DNA of 64,000 nucleotides, taken from assembly GCF_000026185.1 (NCBI RefSeq), contig NC_010694.1, positions 2,976,001 through 3,040,000 of the forward strand. Direction: 5' to 3'. The notes under the pieces are model-generated. The model was given only the letters and a program-made list of their open reading frames with translations, did not search any database and was not told where the DNA came from. Below, in pieces: positions 27,447 through 38,495 of the stretch; positions within the stretch are counted from its first letter, which is position 1, and every line of letters starts with the position of its first letter. The stretch comes from Erwinia tasmaniensis Et1/99. GTDB lineage: Bacteria; Pseudomonadota; Gammaproteobacteria; Enterobacterales; Enterobacteriaceae. The position numbers and the translations under genes are program-made.

Positions 27447-27823
27447 CTGATACCTGACTTGTTAAATTAAGTACACCACCGTAATAACCACAGGAACGTC
27501 CTGACATGATAGATCTCCTGTTTACCCTGTACGGAACGCCTTTATGCGCTCCGTCGCGTGGTCTGATTGGCATATTTTAGCCGGATGATGAGATGAGTGG
27601 TAGGTGTAAATATCCGGATGATAGCAAGAAGCCTGGGGCCGGCCTTGCTTACCCGTCATCAGGTTTGCCCGCCTCTACGGGAGGCAAATACAACGGACTT
27701 TCCGCAGATACGCCGCGTAACGTAAGCAGGATCCGGCATCAGAACAGACGGGGTTTGACTTTCAAATTGACGTGAAAACGGCGGCAGAGCCTGCTAATGA
27801 ATCCAGTCTCTGCCGAAAGGCGG
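27447..27823. other. Unexplained 377-bp spacer between truD and surE
   Basis: No gene is supported; plus-strand frames here lack ribosome sites and family features. Short hairpins occur (for example GCCTC-TACGG-GAGGC at about 27670-27684). In E. coli the two genes are contiguous, so this is extra DNA. It may carry a surE promoter or a terminator for truD. Confidence 0.5.
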
Positions 27824-28873
27824 CTACTCGTCAGCCTCGTTGGAACTGCTCTGTGTCACTATCAGCTCTCGTACCACGCTGGTGGCAAAACTGCCGGCCG
27901 GCAGCCAGAAGCTCATCTCCAGCGTGGCGTCATCCGCCCAGCGCCAGCGCAGCTCACGCGGTATCACCAGCATCGCACGGCGGGCAGCATCAACCCGCTC
28001 ACGCTCCATCAAGGCGATAAGCGCACCTTCATGCGCCAGGCTTTGCTGCTCGAAGGACAGCGCGTCGTCACGCGTCCCCCATTCGCCGCTGCCGGGCAGC
28101 GGCGCGGTGATGCGCAGCTCATTGTTGTCCACCCGCTGTTGCAGGCTGTCCATTTCAGCGGTTTCCGCAACAAACCAGCTGCCGCGCCCGGTGAGCTGTA
28201 GCGCATCGCCCGCCAACACCCGGCACAGGGAACCCTGCTGCGCCAGACGATCGCTCACCACCTGATTGAACATCGCGCTACGCGCAGCTGACAGAATAAA
28301 ACTGCGTTTACTGCGCTCGCGCACGCGAATTTCATCCGCCGCCCAGCGCTGCGCCAGCTTCAGGTTATTGCCATCATGGCCGAAACGCTGGCTGCCAAAA
28401 TAGTTCGGCACCCCGACAGCGGTAATCAGCTGCAGGCGCTGCTCCACCGCGTCACGATCTGAGACCTGGCGCAAAACCAAAGTAAAGGCATTACCCTGTA
28501 GTGCGCCGATGCGTAATTTGCGCCGATGGCGGGCGCTTTCCAGCACCTCAACGCCTTCCAGCTGAAAGGCGTTGAGATCCGGCGTCACTTTGCCCGGCAA
28601 ACGCAGACAGAACCACTGCTCGGTAACGGCGTGTCTGTCTTTCATGCCGGCAAAGCTGACGTCACGCGCCGGAATACCAGCAAATTTCGCCAGCGCCTCG
28701 GCAACAAAACGCGTGTTGCAGCCCTGCTTACGCACGCGCACCAGCAGCTGTTCGCCATCGCCATCCGGGGAGTAGCCGAGATCTTCAATGACCACGAAAT
28801 CTTCAGGGGTACTTTTGAGTACGCCGCTGGCAGTGGGTTGGCCGTGCAGCCAGCCCTGACGGGTTAGATCCAT
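27824..28873 (-). CDS. truD: tRNA pseudouridine(13) synthase TruD
   Basis: A 349-residue enzyme (E. coli 349) that makes pseudouridine 13 in glutamate tRNA. The catalytic Asp lies in the signature [15 protein letters not shown] at about residues 75-89. The later motif [17 protein letters not shown] is also diagnostic. It follows ispF by only 3 bp and is part of the ftsB-ispD-ispF-truD cluster. Confidence 0.97.
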   Translation of the reverse strand: MDLTRQGWLHGQPTASGVLKSTPEDFVVIEDLGYSPDGDGEQLLVRVRKQGCNTRFVAEALAKFAGIPARDVSFAGMKDRHAVTEQWFCLRLPGKVTPDLNAFQLEGVEVLESARHRRKLRIGALQGNAFTLVLRQVSDRDAVEQRLQLITAVGVPNYFGSQRFGHDGNNLKLAQRWAADEIRVRERSKRSFILSAARSAMFNQVVSDRLAQQGSLCRVLAGDALQLTGRGSWFVAETAEMDSLQQRVDNNELRITAPLPGSGEWGTRDDALSFEQQSLAHEGALIALMERERVDAARRAMLVIPRELRWRWADDATLEMSFWLPAGSFATSVVRELIVTQSSSNEADE

Positions 28874-28876
28874 TCT

Positions 28877-29350
28877 TCAGGCCTTAATCAATAACGCTAC
28901 GGCTTCACAGGCGATGCCTTCGCCGCGCCCGGTAAAACCGAGCTTTTCGGTGGTGGTCGCCTTCACGTTGACCTCGTCCATATGAATACCCAGATCTTCG
29001 GCGATATTGATGCGCATCTGCGGCGCATGCGGCAGCATTTTCGGTGCCTGTGCGATAATCGTCACGTCAACGTTGCCCACGCGGTAGCCTTTCTGCGCGA
29101 TCTGGCGCAACGCTTCGCGCAGCAGTTCGCGGCTGTCGGCCCCTTTGTAAGCCTCATCGGTATCCGGGAACAGTTTGCCGATATCGCCCAACGCCGCCGC
29201 GCCGAGCAGGGCATCGGTCAGGGCATGCAGCGCCACGTCGCCATCAGAGTGGGCCAGTAAACCTTTTTCATAGGGGATGCGCACGCCGCCAATAATGAGC
29301 GGGCCTTCTCCGCCGAAAGCGTGTACATCAAAACCGTGACCAATACGCAT
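28877..29350 (-). CDS. ispF: 2-C-methyl-D-erythritol 2,4-cyclodiphosphate synthase
   Basis: A 157-residue enzyme of the non-mevalonate isoprenoid pathway. Zinc ligands Asp8, His10 and His42 appear in GHGFDVHAF and [13 protein letters not shown]. The C-terminal [17 protein letters not shown] is conserved. It lies 13 bp after ispD, which makes the precursor of its pathway. Confidence 0.97.
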   Translation of the reverse strand: MRIGHGFDVHAFGGEGPLIIGGVRIPYEKGLLAHSDGDVALHALTDALLGAAALGDIGKLFPDTDEAYKGADSRELLREALRQIAQKGYRVGNVDVTIIAQAPKMLPHAPQMRINIAEDLGIHMDEVNVKATTTEKLGFTGRGEGIACEAVALLIKA

Positions 29351-29363
29351 TCTGCGCTCCTGA

Positions 29364-30068
29364 TTAACGTTGTCTTTGGGTCAGATAAAATTGTGCCAGC
29401 GCCAGATCTTCCGGCCGCGTGACCTTCAGGTTGTCGCTGCGTCCGTTGACCAATTCGGGATGATAGCCGCAGTATTCCAGCGCCGAGGCCTCATCGGTAA
29501 TGGTTGCACCTTCACTCAGCGCGCGCTGTAGGCAGTGGCGCAGCAGGGCTAACGGAAACAGCTGGGGCGTCAACGCGTGCCACAGGGCCTCACGTTCAAC
29601 GGTATGATCGATATCGCAGCGTCCGGCATTGGCACGCTTCATGGTATCGCGCACCGGCGCAGCCAGAATGCCGCCGACCTCACTGCTGGCAGTCAAAGCC
29701 AGCAGGCGGGCCAGGTCATCAGGATGGAGGCAGGGACGGGCGGCATCATGCACCAACGCCCACCGGGCGGACGGCGCTGCCTGCAGCCCCGCAAGCACCG
29801 AGTCGGCACGCTGGGCACCGCCGGTCACCGTGGTGATACGCTTATCCCCGGCTATCGGCAGCTGATGAAAACAGGCGTCTTGTGGGCTAAGGGCCACCAC
29901 CACCCGCTTAACCGCCGGATGTGCCAGCAGCGCATTCAGACTGTGTTCCAGAATGGTTTTACCGCAGAGAGTGAGATACTGCTTAGGGCAGGCGGACTGC
30001 ATACGGCTGCCAATGCCCGCTGCGGGCACTACGGCAATCACGTCCGGTAAAGAATTGGCATTATTCAT
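29364..30068 (-). CDS. ispD: 2-C-methyl-D-erythritol 4-phosphate cytidylyltransferase
   Basis: The enzyme transfers CMP to methylerythritol phosphate. It has the nucleotide-binding start [19 protein letters not shown] and the motifs [16 protein letters not shown] and [15 protein letters not shown] take the ATG at 30068 ([13 protein letters not shown]), giving 234 residues (E. coli 236). A longer frame would extend 63 bases into ftsB and is unlikely. Confidence 0.95.
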   Translation of the reverse strand: MNNANSLPDVIAVVPAAGIGSRMQSACPKQYLTLCGKTILEHSLNALLAHPAVKRVVVALSPQDACFHQLPIAGDKRITTVTGGAQRADSVLAGLQAAPSARWALVHDAARPCLHPDDLARLLALTASSEVGGILAAPVRDTMKRANAGRCDIDHTVEREALWHALTPQLFPLALLRHCLQRALSEGATITDEASALEYCGYHPELVNGRSDNLKVTRPEDLALAQFYLTQRQR

Positions 30069-30075
30069 GTGGTGA

Positions 30076-30390
30076 TTACTGGCTGGCTGGCCGTCCCTGC
30101 TGCGCGTTGCGCCTGTTTTGATCCGGCACAAGGCGATAGAAAGTCTCTCCGGGTTTAATCATACCCAGCTCGTTGCGCGCGCGCTCTTCGATCGCCTCTG
30201 AACCGCCGTTTAAATCATCAATTTCAGCAAACAGCCGATCGTTACGCGCTTTAAGCTTGGCGTTATTGCCCTGCTGCGATGCAACATCTTCGTCAACACG
30301 CGTATAGTCATGAATGCCGTTCTTGCCCAGCCAGAGCGAATATTGCAGCCAGCCGAGAAGCACAAGTAACAGCAGCGTAAGTTTTCCCAT
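30076..30390 (-). CDS. ftsB: Cell division protein FtsB
   Basis: A 104-residue bitopic inner-membrane protein. The start at 30390 ([20 protein letters not shown]) matches E. coli FtsB (103). One N-terminal membrane helix is followed by a periplasmic coiled coil ([19 protein letters not shown]) and the conserved [20 protein letters not shown]. FtsB joins FtsL and FtsQ in the divisome. The frame could extend five codons upstream, but this start is the conserved one. Confidence 0.96.
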   Translation of the reverse strand: MGKLTLLLLVLLGWLQYSLWLGKNGIHDYTRVDEDVASQQGNNAKLKARNDRLFAEIDDLNGGSEAIEERARNELGMIKPGETFYRLVPDQNRRNAQQGRPASQ

Positions 30391-30583
30391 CCCCGCCCCC
30401 TGCAAAACGGCCCAATCATCCCATAACTTTTAACGTTACTCCACTCCGACGATAAAATTGCACGTCAATGAAGAAAAAAGTCGAGATAACGCGTTAAAAA
30501 GCAGCATAGCGTCGCCAGTTATGCAGACGGGTACGCAAAGTTTTGTCACTCATCGACGTGTTTGTACATCAGAGAAGAGAGTA

Positions 30584-30907
30584 TTACCAGCCCGTCAACA
30601 GGCTGAACAGCAGCCAGAACAGGGATATCGTGAACAGCGTGGTGACCAGCGCAATCCAAATCACATGCCCGTGCAGCAGCGCGCTGGTGATCACACCCAC
30701 CACGACCGATATGGGTAATAGCGCCAGGAAGAAAGGCCAGGTGTAGAGAAAAAAGAAGAAAAGCGTACCGGAGCCGTACATCATTAGCGGGATCGCCAGC
30801 GCTATCCACCAGGCAATAAAGCCCATCACGCCACCGGGGAGAGACCATGAGTTCTCTTTTCGCTGCCGCTCGTTTTTATCGACCTGTACAGGAGTCACGT
30901 TTTGCAT
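30584..30907 (-). CDS. ygbE: Inner-membrane protein YgbE (DUF3561 family)
   Basis: A 107-residue protein with three to four hydrophobic helices (for example GVMGFIAWWIALAIPLMMYG and VIWIALVTTLFTISLFWLLF), located between cysC and ftsB as in E. coli. The start at 30907 (MQNVTPVQVDKNERQRKENS) gives exactly the E. coli length. Function is not known. An upstream extension of 18 codons is possible but not conserved. Confidence 0.88.
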   Translation of the reverse strand: MQNVTPVQVDKNERQRKENSWSLPGGVMGFIAWWIALAIPLMMYGSGTLFFFFLYTWPFFLALLPISVVVGVITSALLHGHVIWIALVTTLFTISLFWLLFSLLTGW

Positions 30908-30992
30908 AGATATCCCGTTGAAACTCAGGCAGGGAACGTTCACGTTGCCCTGCCTGCGCATCGCCCTTTAACGGGCGTTTGCCAAAATTATC

Positions 30993-31598
30993 TTAGGGTT
31001 TGATAATATCCTGCTGACGTAACAGATCTAATAGTTGACGGGTCAAATGTGTTACCAATTGTTCGCCATCAAGGTGAATATCGGCGTGCAAAGGCACCTG
31101 ATATTCCGCATCAATCCCGGTAAAGTTACGCAGCTCTCCCGCCCGTGCCTTTTTATACAGCCCCTTTGGGTCGCGCGCTTCACAAATGGCCAGCGGCGTA
31201 TCAACGAACACTTCGATAAAGCGCCCCTCCCCCAGCATATCGCGCACCATCTGACGCTCAGCACGATGGGGGGAGATAAACGCGGTGAGAACCACAAGTC
31301 CAGCGTCCACCATCAGGCGCGCCACTTCACCTACCCGGCGGATATTCTCTTTGCGATCGTCATCACTGAAGCCAAGATCGCGGCACAGGCCGTGGCGCAC
31401 GTTGTCGCCGTCAAGCAGATAGCTGCTGACGCCAAGCTGGTGCAGCGCCTGCTCCAGCGCGCCGGCAACGGTAGACTTACCGGACCCTGACAGCCCGGTA
31501 AACCACAGCACGGCCCCCCGATGCCCCTGTAGATGCTCACGCGCTTCGCGGGTTACCGGATGCGCGTGCCACACCACGTTTTCATCATGCTGCGCCAT
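30993..31598 (-). CDS. cysC: Adenylylsulfate kinase CysC
   Basis: CysC phosphorylates adenosine 5'-phosphosulfate to PAPS in sulfate assimilation. The P-loop [14 protein letters not shown] and the motifs [11 protein letters not shown] and [14 protein letters not shown] are intact. The ATG at 31598 ([11 protein letters not shown]) gives 201 residues, the E. coli length. It starts 1 bp after the cysN stop, so translation is coupled. Confidence 0.97.
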   Translation of the reverse strand: MAQHDENVVWHAHPVTREAREHLQGHRGAVLWFTGLSGSGKSTVAGALEQALHQLGVSSYLLDGDNVRHGLCRDLGFSDDDRKENIRRVGEVARLMVDAGLVVLTAFISPHRAERQMVRDMLGEGRFIEVFVDTPLAICEARDPKGLYKKARAGELRNFTGIDAEYQVPLHADIHLDGEQLVTHLTRQLLDLLRQQDIIKP

Positions 31599-31599
31599 C

Positions 31600-33030
31600 T
31601 TATTTACCGCCCAACAGATCGCGCGCGTTCCAGTGTGGGAAATGACGGCGAACCAGCGCATTCAGCTCCAGTTCAAAAGCACTGAAATCTGTGCTGCCGG
31701 CGGCGGTCTCTTCTGCCAGCGGCTGGCGGATCATCCCGGCCCCCACGGTGACGTTACTCAGACGATCGATAAAGATCATCCCGCCGGTGACGGGGTTCTG
31801 TTGATAGCTGTCAAGAACCATTGGCTCATCAAAGACGATATCGACCAGACCTATCGCGTTCAGCGGCAGTTCAGCGATGGAATGTTGCGTCAGGCTGTTG
31901 ATTTCAACCTGATGCTGGATGCCCTTAACCCGCGCACGGGTTTTCTTACCGGCGATTTTCACATCGAAACTCTGCCCCGGTGCCAGCGGTTGTTCCGCCA
32001 TCCATACCACGTCAACCGTCGCGGCACGAACCGGAGTCAGTTCTGCACTGGCGTCCACCAGCAGGTCACCACGGCTGATATCGATCTCATCTTTCAGCAC
32101 CAGGGTGATCGCTTCCCCGGCGGCAGCCTGTTGCAGATCGCCGTCAAAGGTGACAATACGCGCAATGCTCGACTCAACGCCAGACGGCAGCACTTTCACC
32201 CGCTGCCCAACCTGCACGCTGCCGGATGCCAGCGTTCCCGCATAGCCACGGAAATCCAGGTTGGGGCGGTTAACATATTGTACCGGGAAGCGCATCGGCT
32301 GCTGCTCGACCACGCGCTGTACCTCAACGGTTTCCAGCACGTCCAGCAGCGTTGGGCCGCTGTACCAGCCCATATGGCCACTCGGTGCGGCAACGTTTTC
32401 GCCTTCCAGCGCCGACAGCGGCACAAAGCGAATATCCAGATTGCCCGGCAGCTGCGTGGCAAAATCGAGATAATCCTGTTTGATCTGCTCAAAGGTCGCC
32501 TGGCTGTAGTCCACCAGATCCATTTTGTTGATCGCCACCACCAGGTGTTTTATGCCCAGCAGCGTTGAGATAAAGCTGTGACGACGGGTTTGATCGAGCA
32601 CGCCTTTGCGCGCATCGATCAGCAGGATCGCCAGGTCGCAGGTTGAGGCCCCGGTGGCCATATTGCGCGTGTACTGCTCGTGTCCGGGCGTGTCGGCGAT
32701 AATAAATTTGCGCTTTTCGGTAGAGAAATAGCGGTACGCCACGTCGATGGTAATGCCCTGCTCGCGCTCGGCCTGTAAACCGTCGACCAGCAGCGCCAGG
32801 TCCAGCTTTTCTCCCTGGGTGCCGTGGCGCTTGCTGTCGTTGTGTAACGAAGAGAGCTGATCTTCATAAATCTGGCGCGTATCGTGCAGCAGTCGGCCAA
32901 TCAGAGTACTTTTGCCGTCGTCGACGCTGCCACAGGTGAGAAAACGCAGCAGGCTTTTATGCTGCTGGGCGTGCAGCCAGGCTTCAACCCCGCCCTGATC
33001 GGCAATCTGTTGTGCAATAATGTTGTTCAT
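31600..33030 (-). CDS. cysN: Sulfate adenylyltransferase subunit 1 (GTPase) CysN
   Basis: A 476-residue GTPase that drives ATP sulfurylase. Motifs are [15 protein letters not shown] (G1), [12 protein letters not shown] (G3) and NKMDLVD (G4), followed by EF-Tu-like beta domains. It works as a heterodimer with CysD, encoded 9 bp upstream. It is part of cysGDNC. Confidence 0.98.
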   Translation of the reverse strand: MNNIIAQQIADQGGVEAWLHAQQHKSLLRFLTCGSVDDGKSTLIGRLLHDTRQIYEDQLSSLHNDSKRHGTQGEKLDLALLVDGLQAEREQGITIDVAYRYFSTEKRKFIIADTPGHEQYTRNMATGASTCDLAILLIDARKGVLDQTRRHSFISTLLGIKHLVVAINKMDLVDYSQATFEQIKQDYLDFATQLPGNLDIRFVPLSALEGENVAAPSGHMGWYSGPTLLDVLETVEVQRVVEQQPMRFPVQYVNRPNLDFRGYAGTLASGSVQVGQRVKVLPSGVESSIARIVTFDGDLQQAAAGEAITLVLKDEIDISRGDLLVDASAELTPVRAATVDVVWMAEQPLAPGQSFDVKIAGKKTRARVKGIQHQVEINSLTQHSIAELPLNAIGLVDIVFDEPMVLDSYQQNPVTGGMIFIDRLSNVTVGAGMIRQPLAEETAAGSTDFSAFELELNALVRRHFPHWNARDLLGGK

Positions 33031-33039
33031 GGCGGCTCC

Positions 33040-33948
33040 TTAGAAATAACCCTGGCGTTTCTTCAGCTCCATCGAGCCGGCCTGATCGCGGTCTATCATT
33101 CGCCCCTGGCGCTCGCTGGTGGTGGAGACCAGCATCTCTTCGATAATGCCCGGCAGCGTTTGTGCTTCCGACTCCACCGCACCGGTGAGCGGCCAGCAGC
33201 CGAGGGTGCGGAAGCGCACCATGCGTTGTTCAATCACTTCGCCAGGCTGCAGATTGATACGGTCATCATCAATCATCATCAGCATGCCGTCACGCTCCAG
33301 CACCGGGCGCGGTGCGGCCAGGTACAGCGGCACGATCTCGATATTTTCAAGGAAAATGTACTGCCAGATATCCAGCTCGGTCCAGTTGGAGAGCGGGAAT
33401 ACGCGGATGCTTTCGCCTTTGTTCACCTGGCCGTTGTAGTTGTGCCACAGCTCCGGGCGCTGGTTTTTCGGGTCCCAGCGGTGGAAACGGTCGCGGAAAG
33501 AGTAGATGCGCTCTTTGGCACGGGATTTTTCTTCGTCGCGACGCGCGCCGCCGAAGGCCGCATCAAAGCCGTACTTGTCCAGCGCCTGCTTCAGCCCTTC
33601 GGTTTTCATGATGTCGGTATGCTTGGCGCTGCCGTGCACGAAGGGGTTAATCCCCATTGCCAGGCCTTCCGGGTTGCGGTGAACCAACAGCTCTGCGCCA
33701 ATGTTCTTGACCATGCGGTCGCGGAATTCATACATTTCGCGGAATTTCCAGCCGGTATCAACATGCAGCAGCGGGAAAGGCAACGTGCCCGGATAGAAGG
33801 CTTTACGCGCCAGGTGCAGCATCACCGATGAATCTTTGCCAATGGAGTACATCATCACCGGATTGGCGAACTCTGCCGCCACTTCGCGGATAATATGGAT
33901 ACTTTCCGCCTCCAGCTGACGCAGGTGAGTGAGTCGTTGTTGATCCAT
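33040..33948 (-). CDS. cysD: Sulfate adenylyltransferase subunit 2 CysD
   Basis: The 302-residue catalytic subunit (E. coli 302) makes adenosine 5'-phosphosulfate from ATP and sulfate. The PP-loop reads [19 protein letters not shown]. Other conserved segments are [16 protein letters not shown] and [15 protein letters not shown]. It is 9 bp downstream of cysG and just ahead of cysN. Confidence 0.98.
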   Translation of the reverse strand: MDQQRLTHLRQLEAESIHIIREVAAEFANPVMMYSIGKDSSVMLHLARKAFYPGTLPFPLLHVDTGWKFREMYEFRDRMVKNIGAELLVHRNPEGLAMGINPFVHGSAKHTDIMKTEGLKQALDKYGFDAAFGGARRDEEKSRAKERIYSFRDRFHRWDPKNQRPELWHNYNGQVNKGESIRVFPLSNWTELDIWQYIFLENIEIVPLYLAAPRPVLERDGMLMMIDDDRINLQPGEVIEQRMVRFRTLGCWPLTGAVESEAQTLPGIIEEMLVSTTSERQGRMIDRDQAGSMELKKRQGYF

Positions 33949-33957
33949 AATTTTTCC

Positions 33958-35391
33958 TCAAGCCAAATTCACAACGGGGGACTGTCGTCCGTCCTGCTGC
34001 GCTGAATGTTGATACCACGCCAGCTGCTGATGCAGATTGACCACTTCGCCAATCACCAACAGCGCCGGGGTTGGAGCATTTTTTGCCAGTTCTCCCAGCT
34101 GTTCGAGCGTGCCGGTCAGTACCTGCTGATCCTGACGCGTGCCGCGTCCGATCACCGCTACGGGGGTGGCCGGATCGCGCCCGTGCGTCATTAACTTATT
34201 GGCGATATCACCCGCAGCCATCGCCCCCATGTAAATCGCCAGCGTCTGACGTGCACGCGCCAGCGATGGCCAGTCGGTGCCGTTACCATCAGTACGGCAC
34301 TGGCCGGTGACAAACAGCACGCTTTGGGCATAGTCGCGATGGGTCAGAGGAATACCGGCGTAAGCACTGGCACCGGCAGCCGCCGTCACGCCGGGCACCA
34401 CCTGGAAAGGAATGCCCGCCGCCGCCGCCGCCTGTAGCTCTTCACCGCCACGGCCAAAGATAAACGGATCGCCGCCCTTCAGCCGCACCACGCGCTTGCC
34501 CTGCTGCGCCAGCTCCACCAGCATGCGGTTAATCTCCTCCTGCGGCACGCTGTGGGCGTTAGCCCGTTTGCCGACGCAGATACGGTCGGCATCGCGCCGC
34601 ACTAAATCCAGAATTTCATCACTCACCAGATAGTCATACAGCACCACGTCCGCCAGCTGCATCACCTGGAGTCCGCGCAGAGTGAGTAGTCCGCTGTCTC
34701 CTGGACCGGCACCGACAAGGATAATTTCTCCCTGGGGCGCTTCCACATCGGTTAGCTGACTGTCGAGCGTGCGTTTGGCTCCATCCACATTGCCTGAGGC
34801 CACCTGACTGGCGAACAGTCCGTTAAAGGCTTTGTCCCAGAAGCGGCGGCGATCGGACATCATTGAGAAGCGAGCTTTGACCTTGTCGCGCCACTGCCCG
34901 GCGATCTGCGCCATCTGGCCGAGATTTGCAGGCAGCAGCGCCTCCAGCTTTTCGCGCAGCAGGCGCGCCAGCACGGGCGCGGTGCCGCTGGAGGAGATCG
35001 CCACCACCAGCGGAGATCGGTCAACAATAGAAGGGAAGATAAACGAGCATTTGGGCTGGTCATCAACCACGTTGGCCAGCAGATGCCGAGCGGTGGCATC
35101 CTGAAAAACCTGCCCGTTGAGTTCAGCGTTATCGGTAGCGGCAATCACCAGAAAGACCTGGTCGAGCTGCTCTGGACAGTAAGCGGTGGCCAGCCATTCA
35201 ACGCTGTGACTCGCGGCCAGAGCGGCGAGCTCTTCGCACAGTTCGCGTGAAACGATCTGTACACGTGCTCCGGCACGGCGCAGGAGTTCGATTTTGCGTG
35301 CAGCCACGTCGCCGCCGCCCACCACCAGCACCGGCTTGTGTCTGATATCAGCAAAAAGAGGGAGATAATCCACGCGAACCTTCTTAATCAC
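33958..35391 (-). CDS. cysG: Siroheme synthase CysG
   Basis: A 477-residue trifunctional protein. The N-terminal half is the dehydrogenase/ferrochelatase (NAD-binding [40 protein letters not shown] region). The C-terminal half is uroporphyrinogen III methyltransferase ([17 protein letters not shown] and [17 protein letters not shown]). It makes siroheme, the cofactor of the sulfite reductase CysI encoded 1.4 kb away. In E. coli cysG lies with nirBD elsewhere; here it heads the cysDNC operon, which ties cofactor supply to sulfate assimilation. Confidence 0.97.
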   Translation of the reverse strand: MIKKVRVDYLPLFADIRHKPVLVVGGGDVAARKIELLRRAGARVQIVSRELCEELAALAASHSVEWLATAYCPEQLDQVFLVIAATDNAELNGQVFQDATARHLLANVVDDQPKCSFIFPSIVDRSPLVVAISSSGTAPVLARLLREKLEALLPANLGQMAQIAGQWRDKVKARFSMMSDRRRFWDKAFNGLFASQVASGNVDGAKRTLDSQLTDVEAPQGEIILVGAGPGDSGLLTLRGLQVMQLADVVLYDYLVSDEILDLVRRDADRICVGKRANAHSVPQEEINRMLVELAQQGKRVVRLKGGDPFIFGRGGEELQAAAAAGIPFQVVPGVTAAAGASAYAGIPLTHRDYAQSVLFVTGQCRTDGNGTDWPSLARARQTLAIYMGAMAAGDIANKLMTHGRDPATPVAVIGRGTRQDQQVLTGTLEQLGELAKNAPTPALLVIGEVVNLHQQLAWYQHSAQQDGRQSPVVNLA

Positions 35392-35693
35392 ATAAGCTTG
35401 AAAGGGACTATACGTGTCCGGCTAAAGGGTTATGAAATTACTAATTGGAATGAGTAGTTACCGAATGGAATAACGTATTGGTAAAGCAGCGAACAAATTG
35501 TGCTTAACAAATGATATTGTTGGCGTTTAGTCGACGGTCAGGCAGGCATAACGCCCCGGAACCAGCGCCGCTGATTGAAAATTTTTCCTGATGGGCCGCA
35601 GCCCATGCCCTGGTCGTGTCTGCCGGAGCGTACGATCCCTAGGTGATGACACCGGCGATGACCGCCCGCTACCTGTAAACGTCTGGAGTCGTT
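35392..35693. other. Intergenic promoter region cysG / yciI-like
   Basis: This 302-bp region lies between divergent cysG and the yciI-like gene and should hold the cysGDNC promoter. The part next to cysG is AT-rich, with repeated AATGGAAT and ATTGGAAT elements at about 35435-35475. This is suggestive of CysB-type sites, but no defined motif can be claimed. No gene was found. Confidence 0.45.
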
Positions 35694-35978
35694 ATGTATC
35701 TTGTTTTTCTGAGCTATACCCGTCCAATGGAAGAGGTTAACGGCCTGTTGGAGCCGCATATCGCGTGGATTGACCGCTATTTCGCCAGCGGAGACTTTAT
35801 CAGCGCCGGGCGTAAAGATCCGCGCACGGGCGGCATGATCATGGTGAAGGAGATGGATCGCCCAAGGCTGGATGCCATCCTGGCGGAAGACCCTTTTCAG
35901 ACGGTGGCGGAGTATGACGTCACTAAAGTGAACATCACCCGCTCTGCCGATGCGTTTTCGGCATTGACCGGGATCTAG
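35694..35978 (+). CDS. YciI-family protein
   Basis: A 94-residue ferredoxin-like-fold protein of the YCII family, with the typical pattern PHIAWIDRYFASGDFISAGRK and the conserved His-Asp-type pair (His20, Asp24). It is similar in length to E. coli YciI (98). The biochemical role of the family is poorly defined. It stands alone between cysG and cysH on the opposite strand. Confidence 0.85.
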   Translation: MYLVFLSYTRPMEEVNGLLEPHIAWIDRYFASGDFISAGRKDPRTGGMIMVKEMDRPRLDAILAEDPFQTVAEYDVTKVNITRSADAFSALTGI

Positions 35979-36035
35979 CCGGTCGTGGGGAAATGGGCAG
36001 GCGGGCCGCTATTTCAGCCCCCTGCCGGCGTTGCT

Positions 36036-36767
36036 TTATTCGTGCAGGCCGCATTCGCGCTTCAGGCCGAAGAAGCGGGTCTCTTCTTCTGCCATGCCCG
36101 GCTCCCATTTACGCGTGGTATGGGTATCGCCGACCGACAGATAGCCCTGCTCCCACAGCGGATGGTAGCTCAGACCATGCTGTTGCAAATACTGGTAAAC
36201 CTGGCGGTTATCCCAGTCAATAATCGGCAGCAGTTTGAAAATGCCTTTTTTAACGGCCAGCACCGGAAGATGCGCGCGGCTACCGGACTGGTCGCGGCGC
36301 AAACCGGCAAACCACGTCTGGCCCTGCAACGTTTCCAGCGCGCGGTTCATCGGCTCCACCTTATTGATCTGATTGTAGCGCTCAATCCCTTCCACGCCCT
36401 GCTCCCATAGCTTGCCGTAGCGCGCTTCCTGCCACGCCGGGCTTTGTTCAGCGCGGAACACCTGGAGGTTGAGATCGAGCTTTTCCGTCAGCTGGTCGAT
36501 AAACCGGTACGTTTCCGGGAACAGGTAGCCTGTATCGGTGAGGATCACCGGGATATCTGGCTTCTGGCGCGTTACCAGATGCAGGCTCACCGCCGCCTGA
36601 ATACCAAAGCTGGAGGTCAATACCGCCTGGCCTGGCAAATTTTCCAGCCCCCAGAGAACCCGATCCTCGGCGGAAAGCTTATCCAGCCTGTTGTTAATTT
36701 CGGCGAGCGCCATCACGCGCTCAACCTTAGGGAGTTGATTCAGTTCAGAGAGTTCGAGAAGCGCCAT
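36036..36767 (-). CDS. cysH: Phosphoadenosine phosphosulfate reductase CysH
   Basis: A 243-residue enzyme (E. coli 244) that reduces PAPS to sulfite with thioredoxin. The PP-loop region [17 protein letters not shown] and the C-terminal catalytic Cys in KRECGLHE are present, as is the [12 protein letters not shown] motif. It is the last gene of cysJIH, 12 bp after cysI. Confidence 0.97.
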   Translation of the reverse strand: MALLELSELNQLPKVERVMALAEINNRLDKLSAEDRVLWGLENLPGQAVLTSSFGIQAAVSLHLVTRQKPDIPVILTDTGYLFPETYRFIDQLTEKLDLNLQVFRAEQSPAWQEARYGKLWEQGVEGIERYNQINKVEPMNRALETLQGQTWFAGLRRDQSGSRAHLPVLAVKKGIFKLLPIIDWDNRQVYQYLQQHGLSYHPLWEQGYLSVGDTHTTRKWEPGMAEEETRFFGLKRECGLHE

Positions 36768-36779
36768 CTTATGCCTCCA

Positions 36780-38495
36780 TCATTGCCAGAAATCACGGGC
36801 CGGATCGAGTACCGGTTTCACTACCCCGGCACGGAGGGTGAAATCACCGAAGCCTTCATCCGCATTGCGCTCTTGCGACCAGCGGCCAATCAGCTCATCG
36901 AGGGTCGCCAGAATTTGCTCTTCGTTAATGTTTTCCTGATACATGCGCGGAATGCGCGTCCCGATGCGATTACCGCCGAGGTGCAGGTTATAGCGCCCCG
37001 GGGCCTTACCCACCAGGCCAATTTCCGCCAGCAGCGCGCGGCCGCAGCCGTTAGGGCAGCCGGTAACGCGCAGAACGATATGCTCATCGCCCACCCCGTG
37101 TGCGTTCATAATCGCCTCCACGCGCGTGACGAACTGCGGCAGAAAACGCTCCGCTTCCGCCATCGCCAGCGGGCAGGTGGGGAACGCGACGCAGGCCATG
37201 GAGTTTTCACGCTGGTGGCTGACGTTTTCCATCAGGCCATGCGACAGCGCCAGCCGCTCAATGTTCTCTTTTTCTGATTCCGGCACCCCGGCGACAATCA
37301 GGTTCTGATTGGCGGTCAGGCGGAAGTCGCCCTGGTGAATTTTGGCAATTTCCGCCAGGCCGGTTTTCAGCGGGCGGTCAGGGTAATCCAGCAGGCGGCC
37401 GTTTTCGATAAACAGCGTCAGGTGCCACTTATGATCAATGCCTTTAACCCAGCCAAAGCGATCGCCACGGGTGGTAAATTCATACGGTCGGATCGGCTCG
37501 AAGGTCATACCGGCACGGCGCTCTACTTCAGCCTTGAACACTTCTGGCCCTACGCGCTCCAGGGTATATTTGGTTTTAGCGTTTTTACGGTCGGTACGGT
37601 TGCCCCAGTCACGCTGGGTGGTCACCACCGCTTCGGCCACGTCGAGGATTTTACTGAGCGGCAGATAGCCGAACTCGCTGGCGGTACGGGCATAAGTGGC
37701 CTTATTGCCATGATCGATGGAAAGCCCGCCGCCAACCAGCAGGTTGAAGCCAACCAGCCTGCCGTTTTCAGCAATGGCGACAAAGTTCATGTCGTTAGCA
37801 TGCAGGTCAACGTCATTGTGCGGCGGAACCACTACCGTAGTTTTGAATTTACGCGGCAGATAGGTTTCACCGAGGATCGGCTCTTCGTCGGTGGTGGCCA
37901 CTTTTTCCTGGTCAAGCCAGATCTCCGCGTAGGCGCGGGTGCGCGGCAGGAGATGCTCGGAGAGCTTCTTCGCCCATTCGTAGGCTTCCTGGTGCAGTTC
38001 TGACTCGATCGGGTTCGAGCTACACAGCACGTTGCGGTTGACGTCGTTGGCGGTAGCCAGCGCGTCCAGCCCGACTTCGTGCAGCATCTGATGGGCCGGT
38101 TTGACGTTGCCTTTCAGAATGCCGTGAAACTGGAACGTCTGACGGTTGGTCAGGCGGATACTGCCGTAAATCGTGTTATCAGTGGCAAATTTATCGATGG
38201 CCAGCCACTGCCGCGGCGTCATGATGCCGCCCGGCAGGCGGCAGCGCAGCATCATGGCGTGGCGCGCATCCAGCTTCTGTTCGGCGCGTTCGGCGCGGAT
38301 ATCGCGGTCGTCCTGCTGGTACATGCCGTGAAAGCGGATCAGCAAAAAGTTGTCGCCGTTAAAGCCGCCGGTCAGCCCGTCATGCAGATCTTCAGCAATG
38401 CCACCGCGCAGGTAGTTGCTCTGTTTTTTCAGGCGTTCGGCGTCGACCAGCTTGCCTTCAACCACCAGTGGACCTGGGTATTTTTCATCGCTCAT
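36780..38495 (-). CDS. cysI: Sulfite reductase hemoprotein subunit CysI
   Basis: The 571-residue subunit carries siroheme and a 4Fe-4S cluster and reduces sulfite to sulfide. Cluster ligands are seen in [17 protein letters not shown] and [14 protein letters not shown]. Duplicated nitrite/sulfite-reductase half-domains are present. It overlaps cysJ by 1 bp. Its siroheme would come from CysG encoded nearby. Confidence 0.98.
   Translation of the reverse strand: MSDEKYPGPLVVEGKLVDAERLKKQSNYLRGGIAEDLHDGLTGGFNGDNFLLIRFHGMYQQDDRDIRAERAEQKLDARHAMMLRCRLPGGIMTPRQWLAIDKFATDNTIYGSIRLTNRQTFQFHGILKGNVKPAHQMLHEVGLDALATANDVNRNVLCSSNPIESELHQEAYEWAKKLSEHLLPRTRAYAEIWLDQEKVATTDEEPILGETYLPRKFKTTVVVPPHNDVDLHANDMNFVAIAENGRLVGFNLLVGGGLSIDHGNKATYARTASEFGYLPLSKILDVAEAVVTTQRDWGNRTDRKNAKTKYTLERVGPEVFKAEVERRAGMTFEPIRPYEFTTRGDRFGWVKGIDHKWHLTLFIENGRLLDYPDRPLKTGLAEIAKIHQGDFRLTANQNLIVAGVPESEKENIERLALSHGLMENVSHQRENSMACVAFPTCPLAMAEAERFLPQFVTRVEAIMNAHGVGDEHIVLRVTGCPNGCGRALLAEIGLVGKAPGRYNLHLGGNRIGTRIPRMYQENINEEQILATLDELIGRWSQERNADEGFGDFTLRAGVVKPVLDPARDFWQ

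Noticed and set aside
31633..32568. 311-codon plus-strand frame opposite cysN
   Set aside because: It is an antisense shadow of a high-GC conserved gene. cysN carries full GTPase motifs on the minus strand.
32884..33831. 315-codon plus-strand frame opposite cysD/cysN
   Set aside because: It is an antisense shadow. cysD has the PP-loop and full-length family match.
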